A stretch of 64,000 nt of DNA. Source: Clostridia bacterium (GTDB taxonomy: Bacteria > Bacillota > Clostridia > Christensenellales > Borkfalkiaceae). The stretch covers positions 26,942 to 90,941 of the forward strand of contig JAFSLQ010000012.1 of the NCBI GenBank assembly GCA_017448355.1. Reading direction: 5' to 3'. Numbering within the stretch: the first letter of the stretch is position 1; each line of letters starts with the position of its first letter. This document shows positions 56,001 through 63,473 of the stretch, piece after piece. Under the pieces are notes generated by a model. The model worked only from the letters and a program-made list of their open reading frames with translations, had not been told where the DNA came from and did no database searches. The translations under genes were made by a program, and so were the position numbers.

Positions 56001-57377
56001 GTCGTAGAAGAAACTGTTTTCACTTTGCCTACGTTTGACGTTAAAAATACGGGCAATGGTCCTTCTGAAATACCCTTACGGGTAGAAGTAGACGGCGAAA
56101 TTTTGTCCGGAAACAGTTTTATTGTAACAAAAAACGCGGGAGAGCGGATAAGTATCGTAGTTTACGCCGGAAACGAACCGTATGTAAGCGAGAAATCTTA
56201 TTCGGTTACTGTTATAAAACCCGTTTATTTATCTGATTATATTGTTGCGGATAACCCCGAAAGCGTTGAGAGGATTAACGGGAAATTTTATACCGAAATT
56301 GTAACGCCGCAAGACAATATTATCAGTTTGCCGAATCCTATTGTTTGCGATGATTTAATTTTAAGTTTTGACGTCAACGATGCGATGAACGTGGGGTTTG
56401 CAAACAAATATTGTGAAAGCGTAGATTTAGTATTATTTGATTCTGTTTATCGTGAAGACAGGGAGATAGTGATTACTGTAATACCCGATACCGACGAAAA
56501 ATCTAAGTTGATTCTAAACGGTGACAATACTAATGTCATTTCAATCAGCGGATCGTTTTACAACGCTAACAGTGTATTTTATTTAATGTTTGATAGCAAA
56601 ACAAAAACTTTACGTGACATAAACGGAAATTTACTGTTTAGCATTTCGGAATTTGAAAACGGGGATTATTTTGAAGGGTTCAGTGGCGGTGCAGCATATT
56701 TATCGTTTTATATTAAAGGCGTCGATATCGGTAAAACCGTATCTTTGAAAATAATTCAGGTATCTAATCAAGCGTTTACGTCGACTTATAAAAAAGGCGA
56801 ATTACAAGTTTATAACGATACCACTCCACCCGTCCTGTATCTCGGTCAAAGATTATACAATTTTTCGACTGATTTAAATAGCGAGTTGGTTGTTCCATTT
56901 GCTTATTCCTACGACGTTTTAGGTGGAAAGAAAAATGTAAAGATAACGTTGATCGCTCCTGACGGGAATAAAGTTATTGAAAACGCTGACTGCAATGAAA
57001 ACATATCTTACTTTTTGAATAAATACGGCACATATACTATACGATATATAACTGAGAATAACGGGAAAAATTATTTCGTTGAATATTATGTAAAAGTCAA
57101 ATATAAGTTTAAACCGGAAATAAACGTAAATGGTTCTATAAAAGAAGAATACGCCGTCGCCGATGATATCGTTATCCCTGATGCCGTGATTATCAATGAC
57201 AGTAGAGAAGATTGCGAGTTGTTTGTGTTTATACAAACCCCGTCTGCAAGACTGATAGATATTACAGATAAAATGCAGATAAATTTCAAAGAAAAAGGCG
57301 ATTACCGTTTGATATACTATGCGGTAGATTCCGAGTATAATTTTTCGGAAAAGGTATTTAAGTTTACGGTCAAGTAA
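53061..57377 (+). CDS. Secreted repeat protein D with many Ig-like domains
   Basis: About 1438 residues, exported (hydrophobic leader, then TNYNEEQSGITLYKNYN). Residues ~50-275 hold a more diverged copy of the novel domain (EYSGEFSIAGQGFYDD, FTNTANTNQYIKFSF, AKFIVYELCGQ). The rest is a chain of Ig-like and beta-sandwich modules, including two regions that look like carbohydrate- or surface-binding jelly rolls (NYMDEETNLIALQVLSGEG; NPIVCDDLILSFDVNDAM). No anchor is visible at the end. The start is either ATG 53061 or GTG 53055; GAGGAG at 53045-53050 favours neither clearly. Confidence 0.7.
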   Translation: MACKKTIQKIFILLAMSALCFGGFSLSFAMATNYNEEQSGITLYKNYNIYTASGGAYADYFIDSAAISSEYHKSYFSGGTINFSSGYMYEADKQGSTSVVRLLDEYSGEFSIAGQGFYDDIHLDNATTVADYQRLAFIFTNTANTNQYIKFSFGQSYYDYLILNAYYYDLGIQAGAIYKTTTGMNLLSSFSGKARFYNNKNIPFKFSYDIAEQVFGAADTGSTINHNLNYFLGAELPSFDTYSVDISFENKSQQNTAKFIVYELCGQVFAGETPVNTAGARIFVKPSYKIVADFEYTVPTPKIYDVLDGNLSEQATCRVLYGDIDVQVSGRKFMPIGSSDVYTIIYSVTDSGNIVTEKSIEVDALAFIPRNEIEFSGDIDEVYPNGTLVNVPSLKVYSGLAYEMTSLPYYTLIQKDGVVLKRIDEEQERSYRINDTGRYDIVYTFFNELGVVATETKSFISENIPHFSETEIPEYVFIGREFYVPEFYLIYGDEQLLADFEVFSPINEKIDVQERIFVPQEKGDYTIVFTKEYNDRLYTKTCVLNSGIGAAMLIENVSGVLSVKGNEDLPSYSVSGNGVKVLADSRTSTFKFVNPIDLNYMDEETNLIALQVLSGEGYASFTELIIELIDAEDSQNTVKFKYRYNQWNDTYSYVLLNYNGKSLGIRNEAGHIGEVDNYFGTVTHNSFNGYKYSNKETFAVRVNYEERQFFVREINDRFRLLLDADDPEQVGDNIWNGFKSGRVYVQVSMQTLYDVGGVIVTELGGQSLSGNVLEDNVPPNAYFEKNIHISDYSDMPQGVKGYEYKLPIVGAEDLFSTSCTIIRSLYYVGSAGDEPIEVESGVNVFTPSKTGNYKILYTVSDSYGNSKLIILNFTVEENREIEINFETVPSAAIVGERYYIPVIVVSGSSGKAILEYSVFYNGREIQLSRNRRVYTDSVGEIKIVYRVSDYIEENISGEFVLPVGGSNYPIIEILDAMPLTVVEETVFTLPTFDVKNTGNGPSEIPLRVEVDGEILSGNSFIVTKNAGERISIVVYAGNEPYVSEKSYSVTVIKPVYLSDYIVADNPESVERINGKFYTEIVTPQDNIISLPNPIVCDDLILSFDVNDAMNVGFANKYCESVDLVLFDSVYREDREIVITVIPDTDEKSKLILNGDNTNVISISGSFYNANSVFYLMFDSKTKTLRDINGNLLFSISEFENGDYFEGFSGGAAYLSFYIKGVDIGKTVSLKIIQVSNQAFTSTYKKGELQVYNDTTPPVLYLGQRLYNFSTDLNSELVVPFAYSYDVLGGKKNVKITLIAPDGNKVIENADCNENISYFLNKYGTYTIRYITENNGKNYFVEYYVKVKYKFKPEINVNGSIKEEYAVADDIVIPDAVIINDSREDCELFVFIQTPSARLIDITDKMQINFKEKGDYRLIYYAVDSEYNFSEKVFKFTVK

Positions 57378-57523
57378 TTCGTTTATTCACGTTACTGCTT
57401 TCTGTGAAAAAGAGAAGCGGGGCGGACAACTTTGAACGAAGAAGAAAATAAAGCATACTTGGTAGAAGATATTATTTTTTATTTGAAAAAATAATAAAGT
57501 TGCACGATCAGAGATAATGGATT

Positions 57524-59386
57524 ATGATTAAAAGTGCAAAATGGATTTGGACGAGCGATAAGGAAAGAGAAAACGAGTATTCGGAATTTACTGAAAAGTT
57601 TTGTGTTTCAAACAGCGAAAAAGTAATTCTTAACCTATCTTGCGACGGTGTGTATTCCGTATATATAAACGGAGAACTCGCTGCGTTTTCCGCTTGTGCG
57701 GATTATCCGTGGTATAAATTTTACGATGAGATAGATATAACAAAGTTTTGTAAAAAAGAAAATGAAATTAAAATCGTTGTTTGTCATTTGGGTAAAGACA
57801 GCCAGACTTATATAAAAAATAATGCAGGCGTTATATTTGAAATAACGGCAGGTGGCAAAACGGTAGCGAAAAGCGATAAAAATACCTTGTCGCGCGTTAT
57901 GAACGAGTACAAAAACGGTTACAATAAAATGATAACCTTGCAACTCGGTCAAAGTTTTTTATATGATAACACCGTCATTAAAAGCGAATATTCAAAAAGC
58001 GTTGTAATAGACAAGACCTACGATTTACATAAGCGCAATATAAAAGGGCTTAAACTATGTGAAAGGTTGCCTATAAATACAATCACGAAAGATAATTCCG
58101 TAATTATCGATATGGGCAAAGAAGTCGCGGGGTTTTTGGATTTAGACATCGAAAGTCCTGAAAGCCAAAAACTTTTAATTGCTTACGGCGAACATCTTGA
58201 AGACGGCAGTGTCAGAAGGATAATAGGTCTTAGAGATTTCAGCGTTGAATTTGTAGCGAAAAAAGGCGGTAATAAATATCTTAATGCTTTGCGTCGGCTT
58301 GGCGGCAGATATCTGCAAATATATTCGGATTATCCTATTAAAATAAATTATATAGGTATACGCCCCGTAGAATATCCCGTAACGGTAAAGAAAGCGGAAT
58401 TTTCCGACGAACTTACACAAAGAATATACGATACGTCTGTATATACGTTAAAGTGCTGTATGCACGAGCATTACGAAGACTGTCCGTGGCGTGAACAGGC
58501 GTTATATACGATGGACAGTCGAAACCAGATGCTATGCGGGTATTACGCATTTCAGAATGGAAATAAAGAATACGCAAGGCATAATCTTATACTGATAGCG
58601 AAAGGGTTAAGGACAGACGGGTTATTAAGCCTGTGTTTTCCGACGGGGATAGATATACCGATACCGTTTTTCTCGTTGGTATATCTGATACAGGTTTACG
58701 AATATATTCATTATACGAAAGACGAAAACGTTTTGGAAGAAGTAGGCGGAGTTATAAAGACGATATTCAAAACCTTTGTCGATAAAGTAGAAGAAAACGG
58801 GCTTATACCGACCTTTCCGTATCCTTGCTGGAATTTTTACGAGTGGGCGGAAGAGAGCAATAACGAGTGGCAGATAACGAGAACGAAAGAAGATAAAGAA
58901 ATAAAAAGTTACGACCTGATACTTAATTGTATGTTTGTTTATTGTGCTGATTATTACGAAAAACTTTTCGGTGAAAAGATTTCGGTAGAAAAGACAAAAC
59001 AGGCAATAAAAGAAACCTTTTATAATGGGAAAGAGTATAAATTGTCAACTCATACGAATAAGACAAGTCAACTCGGCAATTCACTTGCGATACTCATAGG
59101 GCTTGGCAACGAAGAACTTGCGGAAAGAATATTGACTGATAATGAAATGATAACGGCAACTCTTTCTATGCGCGCATTTTTATACGACGCGCTATTAACT
59201 TTTGGAGATAAATACAAGGGATATATTTTAAGCGATATAAAAGAGAAGTATAAAATGATGTTGGACGCGGGGGCAACTACTTTCTGGGAAACGGAAAAGG
59301 GTGCTGCGGACTTTGACGGGGCAGGAAGTTTATGCCACGGTTGGAGTGCTATTCCCGTGTATTATTTTTATAATATAATTGATTAA
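57524..59386 (+). CDS. Alpha-L-rhamnosidase-like glycoside hydrolase (GH78)
   Basis: A 620-residue cytoplasmic enzyme. The N-terminus is a beta-sandwich (AKWIWTSDKERENEYSEFTEKF) typical of GH78, and the catalytic (alpha/alpha)6 barrel contains HEHYEDCPWREQALYTMDSRNQ near residues 311-332, where the acidic residues of GH78 lie, and ends SLCHGWSAIPVYYFYNIID. It releases terminal rhamnose from imported oligosaccharides. No signal peptide, so the substrate must come through the ABC system. Confidence 0.88.
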   Translation: MIKSAKWIWTSDKERENEYSEFTEKFCVSNSEKVILNLSCDGVYSVYINGELAAFSACADYPWYKFYDEIDITKFCKKENEIKIVVCHLGKDSQTYIKNNAGVIFEITAGGKTVAKSDKNTLSRVMNEYKNGYNKMITLQLGQSFLYDNTVIKSEYSKSVVIDKTYDLHKRNIKGLKLCERLPINTITKDNSVIIDMGKEVAGFLDLDIESPESQKLLIAYGEHLEDGSVRRIIGLRDFSVEFVAKKGGNKYLNALRRLGGRYLQIYSDYPIKINYIGIRPVEYPVTVKKAEFSDELTQRIYDTSVYTLKCCMHEHYEDCPWREQALYTMDSRNQMLCGYYAFQNGNKEYARHNLILIAKGLRTDGLLSLCFPTGIDIPIPFFSLVYLIQVYEYIHYTKDENVLEEVGGVIKTIFKTFVDKVEENGLIPTFPYPCWNFYEWAEESNNEWQITRTKEDKEIKSYDLILNCMFVYCADYYEKLFGEKISVEKTKQAIKETFYNGKEYKLSTHTNKTSQLGNSLAILIGLGNEELAERILTDNEMITATLSMRAFLYDALLTFGDKYKGYILSDIKEKYKMMLDAGATTFWETEKGAADFDGAGSLCHGWSAIPVYYFYNIID

Positions 59387-59444
59387 AAAAACAAACAACT
59401 GATCTTTATGTGTATTCCCATAACTTAAATATATATGTGAAAGT

Positions 59445-59472
59445 AAAACGAGCATCGGGCGATGCTCGTTTT
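59445..59472 (+). terminator. Terminator after the rhamnosidase gene
   Basis: A 12-bp stem (AAAACGAGCATC / GATGCTCGTTTT) with loop GGGC and a following T run; this is the end of the glycan locus. Confidence 0.87.
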
Positions 59473-59597
59473 TGCATAAAAAGATTTAAGGTTTAACTTT
59501 GACGTTTGTCAAATTGACCTTTTATTAAAAGAGATAAATATTTTTAAGAAAATATATAAAAAGGAGTGGACAATTAGTTCATTTCGTCGGCTACCTA

Positions 59598-60050
59598 TTG
59601 ATAAAATCTTATCAGAAAACTCATTACAGGACAATACCGATATTTCCATTGTATAAGAGAACGCTAAAATTCCCGCCGCTCGGTAAATATCAACACAATA
59701 AACTCTGTGAAGAGTTTAAGAGATTTTTACCTAACCACACGCTAAAAGATTTACGGCACACGTTTACGACAAGAGCAAGAGAGTGCGGGATAGACAACGA
59801 ACTTGTTTCCGTGTGGACAGGGCATAGTTTAGTAAACATAACAAGTAGTGTTTATACCCATTTCTCGATCGAGTTTCAGCAAGAACAAGCAAAAAAATAC
59901 TATATATCTAAAAAAACAATGCGGTTAGTATCTTTTACGGGAAAAAAGGTACGAAAAAACGGCATTTATTGCCCCGAAAAAGCCTTAAAATGCCGTTTTG
60001 GCAGGGGTAGCTGGATTCGAACCAACGAAGTGACGGAGTCAGAGATTTAG
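59598..60050 (+). pseudogene. Truncated tyrosine integrase (C-terminal remnant)
   Basis: The frame is open from 59538 but has no good ATG; TTG at 59598 is the first usable codon. The ~150 residues include KTHYRTIPIFP (the beta-strand Lys region), LKDLRHTFTTR (box II Arg), VWTGHS and VYTHF with the nucleophile Tyr, so it is the catalytic end of a phage-type integrase. The N-terminal DNA-binding domains and the first catalytic Arg are missing. The last codons run antisense across the tRNA-Gln fragment (RGSWIRTNEVT). It is not functional by itself. Confidence 0.8.
59999..60045 (-). repeat. Right tRNA-Gln 3'-half fragment (att site)
   Basis: On the minus strand the sequence starts in the anticodon loop (CTCTGACTCCGTC) and runs through variable region, T-arm (GTTGG-TTCGAAT-CCAGC) and acceptor 3' strand TACCCCT to GCCA: the 3' half of tRNA-Gln(CTG). 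No D-arm or 5' acceptor is next to it; non-tRNA sequence follows. Breaking in the anticodon loop is typical of integrase crossover. An intact tRNA-Gln should lie further right on this strand. Confidence 0.8.
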
Positions 60051-60195
60051 TATTAATACAAAAATCATCAATAAAATACTGACTTTTTGTTCTGTCGCCC
60101 CGCAGATTTCCCCACAATTTCTTGTTGTTATGAAAAATGTAAAATATTATTGTAAAAAACTGTTCACTTTTTATCTAAAATATTGCTCACTTTTA

Positions 60196-60225
60196 TTGAC
60201 AAAAAGTGTTTAGTTTTGTTATAAT
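60196..60225 (+). promoter_or_regulatory. Promoter for ATPase 2 with an inverted repeat over the -35
   Basis: TTGACA, 18-bp spacer, TATAAT. The -35 lies inside CACTTTT-ATTGACA-AAAGTG (60189-60208), and CACTTTT also occurs about 30 bp upstream, so a regulator site is possible. Confidence 0.72.
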
Positions 60226-60247
60226 GCAATAAAACGGGTGAATTTTT

Positions 60248-61537
60248 ATGAAGAAAATTGCAGATGAGAGTGTGTATAAAAAAAGGATAATCGACGGTAT
60301 TGTCGAAACTTATTTAAAAGTCAGCGGTGCAATTTGTATTGAAGGACCGAAGTGGTGCGGAAAAACCTGGACTTCTTCTTATCATTCAAACAGCGAATTT
60401 GCCGTCGGTGATCCTTCTAATAATTTTTCCAACAGGCAACTTGCCGAATTGAATCCGAATATGATTTTGCAAGGCGATACGCCGAGAATGATAGACGAGT
60501 GGCAAGAGGTTCCGTCTATCTGGGATGCTACGAGAGCGGAAATAGACAGGCGGCATAAAAAAGGTCAAATAATTTTAACAGGCTCCGCCACACCGAAAAC
60601 GAAAGGAATAATGCATAGCGGAGCAGGCAGAATCGTAAAGTTAAGAATGAATACGATGTCTTTATATGAGTCGGGCGATTCTTCCGGTAATGTGAGTTTA
60701 TCTGATTTATGTAATGGCAAATTGAAAATGCAAATGCTTGAAGAGACTTCTCTTGAAGATTTGGCTTATTTTATTGTCAGAGGCGGATGGCCGGAAAATA
60801 TATCGATTGATAAGAATAACGCTCATTTAATGCCGAGAGCGTATATGAAAACGGTTATAGAAGAAGACTTGAATAAACTTGACGACGGGACTGTATATAA
60901 CGCGCATAAAATAAGATTACTTTTAAAATCTCTTGCGAGAAACGAATCTACGACCGTATCTGATTCTTCGTTGCTTAAAGATATTATGGATAAAGATAAC
61001 GAGTCTATGAGTAGAAATACTATTGCAAAATATCTTGAAGCATTGAATCGTCTGTTTTTATTTAATAATCAAGAACCTTATTCACCGAATTTACGTTCCT
61101 CTTTACGAGTAAAGCAATCGGAGAGAAGACATTTTTCCGATCCGGCTATGGCGTGCGCATTGTTAAACATTACCCCCGAAAAATTGTTGAACGACCTGAA
61201 TACTTTTGGTTTTATGTTTGAAGCGTTGGTTGAAAGGGATCTTTCTGTTTACGCGCAGGCGTTTGGCGCAAAACTGTTCCATTATCAGGATTATAAAAAT
61301 AATGAAATCGACGCGGTAATTGAGTTGCAAAACGGAGATTGGTGTGCTTTTGAAATAAAACTCGGCGCAAAGAAAATCGATGAAGGCGCAAAAAATTTAA
61401 TAAAGGTTTGTTCCGATATCGAAGCGAACGGCGGTAAACCGCCTAAAATAAAATGTGTGATTTGCGGTTTGTCTAATGCTGCGTACCAAAGAGAAGACGG
61501 TGTGTTTGTCGTTCCGATAACCGCACTTAAAGATTGA
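60248..61537 (+). CDS. AAA ATPase with DUF4143-type C-terminal domain (copy 2)
   Basis: A 429-residue protein. Walker A is GPKWCGKT at residues 33-40, Walker B RMIDEWQE near 80-87 and a sensor-type ILTGSATP. Near the end NEIDAVIELQNGDWCAFEIKLG is the PD-(D/E)xK-like part of DUF4143. It belongs to a different sub-branch from the ATPase at 27825, so it is not a simple duplicate. It lies 225 bp from the right tRNA fragment, the same geometry as the first copy. Confidence 0.9.
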   Translation: MKKIADESVYKKRIIDGIVETYLKVSGAICIEGPKWCGKTWTSSYHSNSEFAVGDPSNNFSNRQLAELNPNMILQGDTPRMIDEWQEVPSIWDATRAEIDRRHKKGQIILTGSATPKTKGIMHSGAGRIVKLRMNTMSLYESGDSSGNVSLSDLCNGKLKMQMLEETSLEDLAYFIVRGGWPENISIDKNNAHLMPRAYMKTVIEEDLNKLDDGTVYNAHKIRLLLKSLARNESTTVSDSSLLKDIMDKDNESMSRNTIAKYLEALNRLFLFNNQEPYSPNLRSSLRVKQSERRHFSDPAMACALLNITPEKLLNDLNTFGFMFEALVERDLSVYAQAFGAKLFHYQDYKNNEIDAVIELQNGDWCAFEIKLGAKKIDEGAKNLIKVCSDIEANGGKPPKIKCVICGLSNAAYQREDGVFVVPITALKD

Positions 61538-61715
61538 AGAAATAAAATTTGAGCTATATGAAGTGTTTTTATTAGCGGACGATTTATCGAAAGATGTAGA
61601 AATATGCGGCGAAAACGCTTGATGATTGCCACTTTAAAGACAAAATAAAATTAACTTTATATTTTCGTTAAAATAATAACGGGAAGTAAAATTTGTTCTA
61701 CAGTTCTATAATCGT

Positions 61716-61746
61716 AAAAAAGTCGGAACATATATTTCCGATTTTT
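61716..61746 (+). terminator. Terminator-like hairpin upstream of the HTH-kinase pair
   Basis: Stem TCGGAA / TTCCGA extended by A6/T6 with one bulged G. It can terminate transcription on either strand. Confidence 0.65.
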
Positions 61747-61788
61747 TGTATATAAATTATTGTTTTAAATCTGAAATTATAAAACCTA

Positions 61789-61821
61789 TTGACAATTTAA
61801 TAGCATTTATGCTATTATAAT
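61789..61821 (+). promoter_or_regulatory. Promoter with operator for the HTH-kinase pair
   Basis: TTGACA at 61789, with -10 TATTAT 18 bp later (TATAAT overlaps at 21 bp). Filling the spacer is a perfect inverted repeat AATAGCAT-TT-ATGCTATT (61799-61816), the classical place for autorepression by the HTH protein encoded just downstream. Confidence 0.82.
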
Positions 61822-61848
61822 ATTGCGAATACTTTTTGGTATAAAATT

Positions 61849-62424
61849 ATGGAAGAATTCATCAATCAAGTTAAAGAAAGAAGAAAAGAGAAAGGATTAT
61901 CTCAAGCGGAACTTGCAAAACTTGTGGGCGTTCCGCAATCGACGATAGGGCGGTTTGAGAGTAAAAAGACTTTTCCTAATCTTAAAACACTCTCTAAAAT
62001 TGCAGACGTGCTAAATATGGAAATAGATTTAAAAGAAAAAGACACGCGCTCGCCGTATATTAAAAGGTGGGATAATCTTCGTTTTACTTGTTATTGGAAA
62101 GACGAACCTGTATCGGATGTTTACGTTCGCGGAAACGAGGCTTTTATAAAACGTTATATAAAAAATCATCCTGTAAAACAAATCTTTTATTCCGATAAAA
62201 TGGATTTATATAAGTTAACGGAAGTATTAAAGTCGCGTTGTTGGCAGGAAGACAGAGCAGATATTGATTTAATACTTAATAAACTCGGAATAGAGTATTA
62301 CGATCCGTTGGAAATAGTAAAAAAGACACATGGAATATCTTACAACGATTTTTTGTGGTTTCAGTTTGACGGTGAGTTTTTACATTGGAAAGACGTTGAA
62401 CCAAGGAGATTCAGAAATGGCTAA
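61849..62424 (+). CDS. XRE HTH protein with C-terminal extension, HipB-like partner
   Basis: A 191-residue protein. Residues ~4-60 form an XRE HTH (KEKGLSQAELAKLVGVPQSTIGRFESKKTFPNLKTLSKIADVL). The remaining ~130 residues (WDNLRFTCYWKDEPVSDVYVRGNEAF and later) form a separate domain I do not recognise; it may fold onto the kinase like the N-terminal domain of HipA. It overlaps the kinase gene by 8 bp. It is the likely repressor of its own promoter. Confidence 0.88.
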   Translation: MEEFINQVKERRKEKGLSQAELAKLVGVPQSTIGRFESKKTFPNLKTLSKIADVLNMEIDLKEKDTRSPYIKRWDNLRFTCYWKDEPVSDVYVRGNEAFIKRYIKNHPVKQIFYSDKMDLYKLTEVLKSRCWQEDRADIDLILNKLGIEYYDPLEIVKKTHGISYNDFLWFQFDGEFLHWKDVEPRRFRNG

Positions 62425-63175
62425 ACTTTCATTTGACGTTAAATTGACGGAAGATTTTTTGATAGATACCGAAGGCACGAGCGACGGTACGCAATGCAAA
62501 TATTTTTCGGACGGGTTTTGGTATAAGACAAACAACGAAGGGCAGGAAGATTTGGTAGAGTATTTAGTGTCTAAAATGCTTTCCTTTACAGATTTACCGA
62601 AAGACGCATTTGTTTCGTACGAACGCGGACTGTTAAACGGTAAAGCTGCTTGCAGAAGTAAAACGTTTTTATCGCCTGACGAAACGTTTACTACTCTTGA
62701 AAGGATGCACGGAAACGTTACGGGAGAACCGCTATATATAAAGATAAGAACTATGAAACTTGACGAATCAGTCGATTACGTCTTAAAGTTTTTTATGGAT
62801 ATAATCGGATTAGATCTTTCGGAATATTTCAGCAGAGTGTTTACAGCGGATTATATAACGCTTAACGAAGACAGGCATTTTCACAATTTAGGCGTAATAA
62901 TGAGTTATGATGGGAAATACAGACCTGCGCCGATTTTCGATAACGGTAAATCATTATTGAACGCTAATCCGTCGATAAATAGAAGTTTACCTATTTCGGA
63001 AAACGTAAAAAGAGTTGTCGCGCGCCCGTTTTCGGGGTCGCACCGAAAAATGTATGAAAAATTCGGCAAAGGGTTTAATCTCGATAAAGACGCCGCACTT
63101 AAATGGCTTTATACAAAAGAACAATCTTTTTACAGAGACGTGTTGATTTATCAGATTGAAAGTTTAGACTTATAG
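62417..63175 (+). CDS. HipA-like kinase-fold protein
   Basis: About 252 residues. TLNEDRHFHNLGVIMS supplies the catalytic Asp-Arg-His and metal Asn, and RPAPIFDNGKSLL the DFG-like Asp, as in the HipA C-terminal kinase. The protein is shorter than HipA (~440 aa) because its N-terminal part appears to sit in the partner protein. HipA relatives phosphorylate tRNA synthetases or other targets and arrest growth. The ATG at 62417 has a strong AAGGAG, and an 8-bp overlap couples it to the HTH gene. Confidence 0.82.
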   Translation: MAKLSFDVKLTEDFLIDTEGTSDGTQCKYFSDGFWYKTNNEGQEDLVEYLVSKMLSFTDLPKDAFVSYERGLLNGKAACRSKTFLSPDETFTTLERMHGNVTGEPLYIKIRTMKLDESVDYVLKFFMDIIGLDLSEYFSRVFTADYITLNEDRHFHNLGVIMSYDGKYRPAPIFDNGKSLLNANPSINRSLPISENVKRVVARPFSGSHRKMYEKFGKGFNLDKDAALKWLYTKEQSFYRDVLIYQIESLDL

Positions 63176-63274
63176 CAAGTAAAATAAATTAAAAGGATGC
63201 AATACTTATATTCTATAACTCGCTAATAGTGTTACATTTTTTCAAATAAATTTACAAAAAGTAAATACTTAGTT

Positions 63275-63319
63275 AAAAAATTAGGCTGATTACTAATAAA
63301 ATAATCAGCCTAATTTTTT
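63275..63319 (+). terminator. Terminator after the HipA-like gene region
   Basis: An 18-bp stem (AAAAAATTAGGCTGATTA / TAATCAGCCTAATTTTTT) with a 9-base loop. No other gene is seen in 63176-63473. Confidence 0.87.
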
Positions 63320-63398
63320 AATGATATTTTTTAGATTAAAAAACCTTTACAATTTTAATTTAAGGGTTAATTTAAAGTTAAAATTTTGTTTAATTCGC

Positions 63399-63427
63399 TT
63401 GACTTTTAAATGAATTTTTAATAAAAT
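63399..63427 (+). promoter_or_regulatory. Promoter for the gene at 63474
   Basis: TTGACT, 17-bp spacer, TAAAAT; an AAGGAG site follows at 63462. Confidence 0.72.
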
Positions 63428-63473
63428 AAAAATGTTCGTATATATACGACACTATATTTTCAAGGAGTTTTTT

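Larger units (their letters stand above)
27572..60045. mobile_element. Integrated genomic island at a tRNA-Gln site, glycan-utilisation cargo
   Basis: The interval is bounded by two same-orientation tRNA-Gln 3' fragments sharing 27 identical bases, and a truncated tyrosine integrase reads into the right one. Everything between is accessory: a DUF4143 ATPase, sugar enzymes, an ABC importer and large secreted proteins. No conjugation, replication or relaxase genes are seen, so it is now non-mobile by itself. The integrase being only a C-terminal remnant supports decay after insertion. The alternative is two independent insertions that brought the same fragments. Confidence 0.6.
61538..61848. 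other. Gene-free stretch between ATPase 2 and the HTH gene
   Basis: No gene is supported. The first ~85 bp contain an open frame without a start (ELYEVFLLADDLSKDVEI...) that could be the leftover end of a lost gene. At 61716-61746 is a terminator-like hairpin (AAAAAAGTCGGAA / TTCCGATTTTTT). The last part is the promoter and operator of the HTH gene. Confidence 0.6.

Noticed and set aside
57432-57494. A 20-codon TTG frame (MNEEENKAYLVEDIIFYLKK) before the rhamnosidase gene
   Set aside because: Weak start and ribosome site and no sign of conservation; kept only as a possibility.
59499-59514. Short palindrome TTTGAC-GTTT-GTCAAA near the integrase remnant
   Set aside because: Too short and isolated to assign; not next to a start codon or promoter.
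59566-59577. A GTG start with a strong AAGGAG just before the integrase remnant
   Set aside because: The frame stops after three codons (GTG GAC AAT TAG), so it does not start the integrase; possibly the relic of a deleted gene start.
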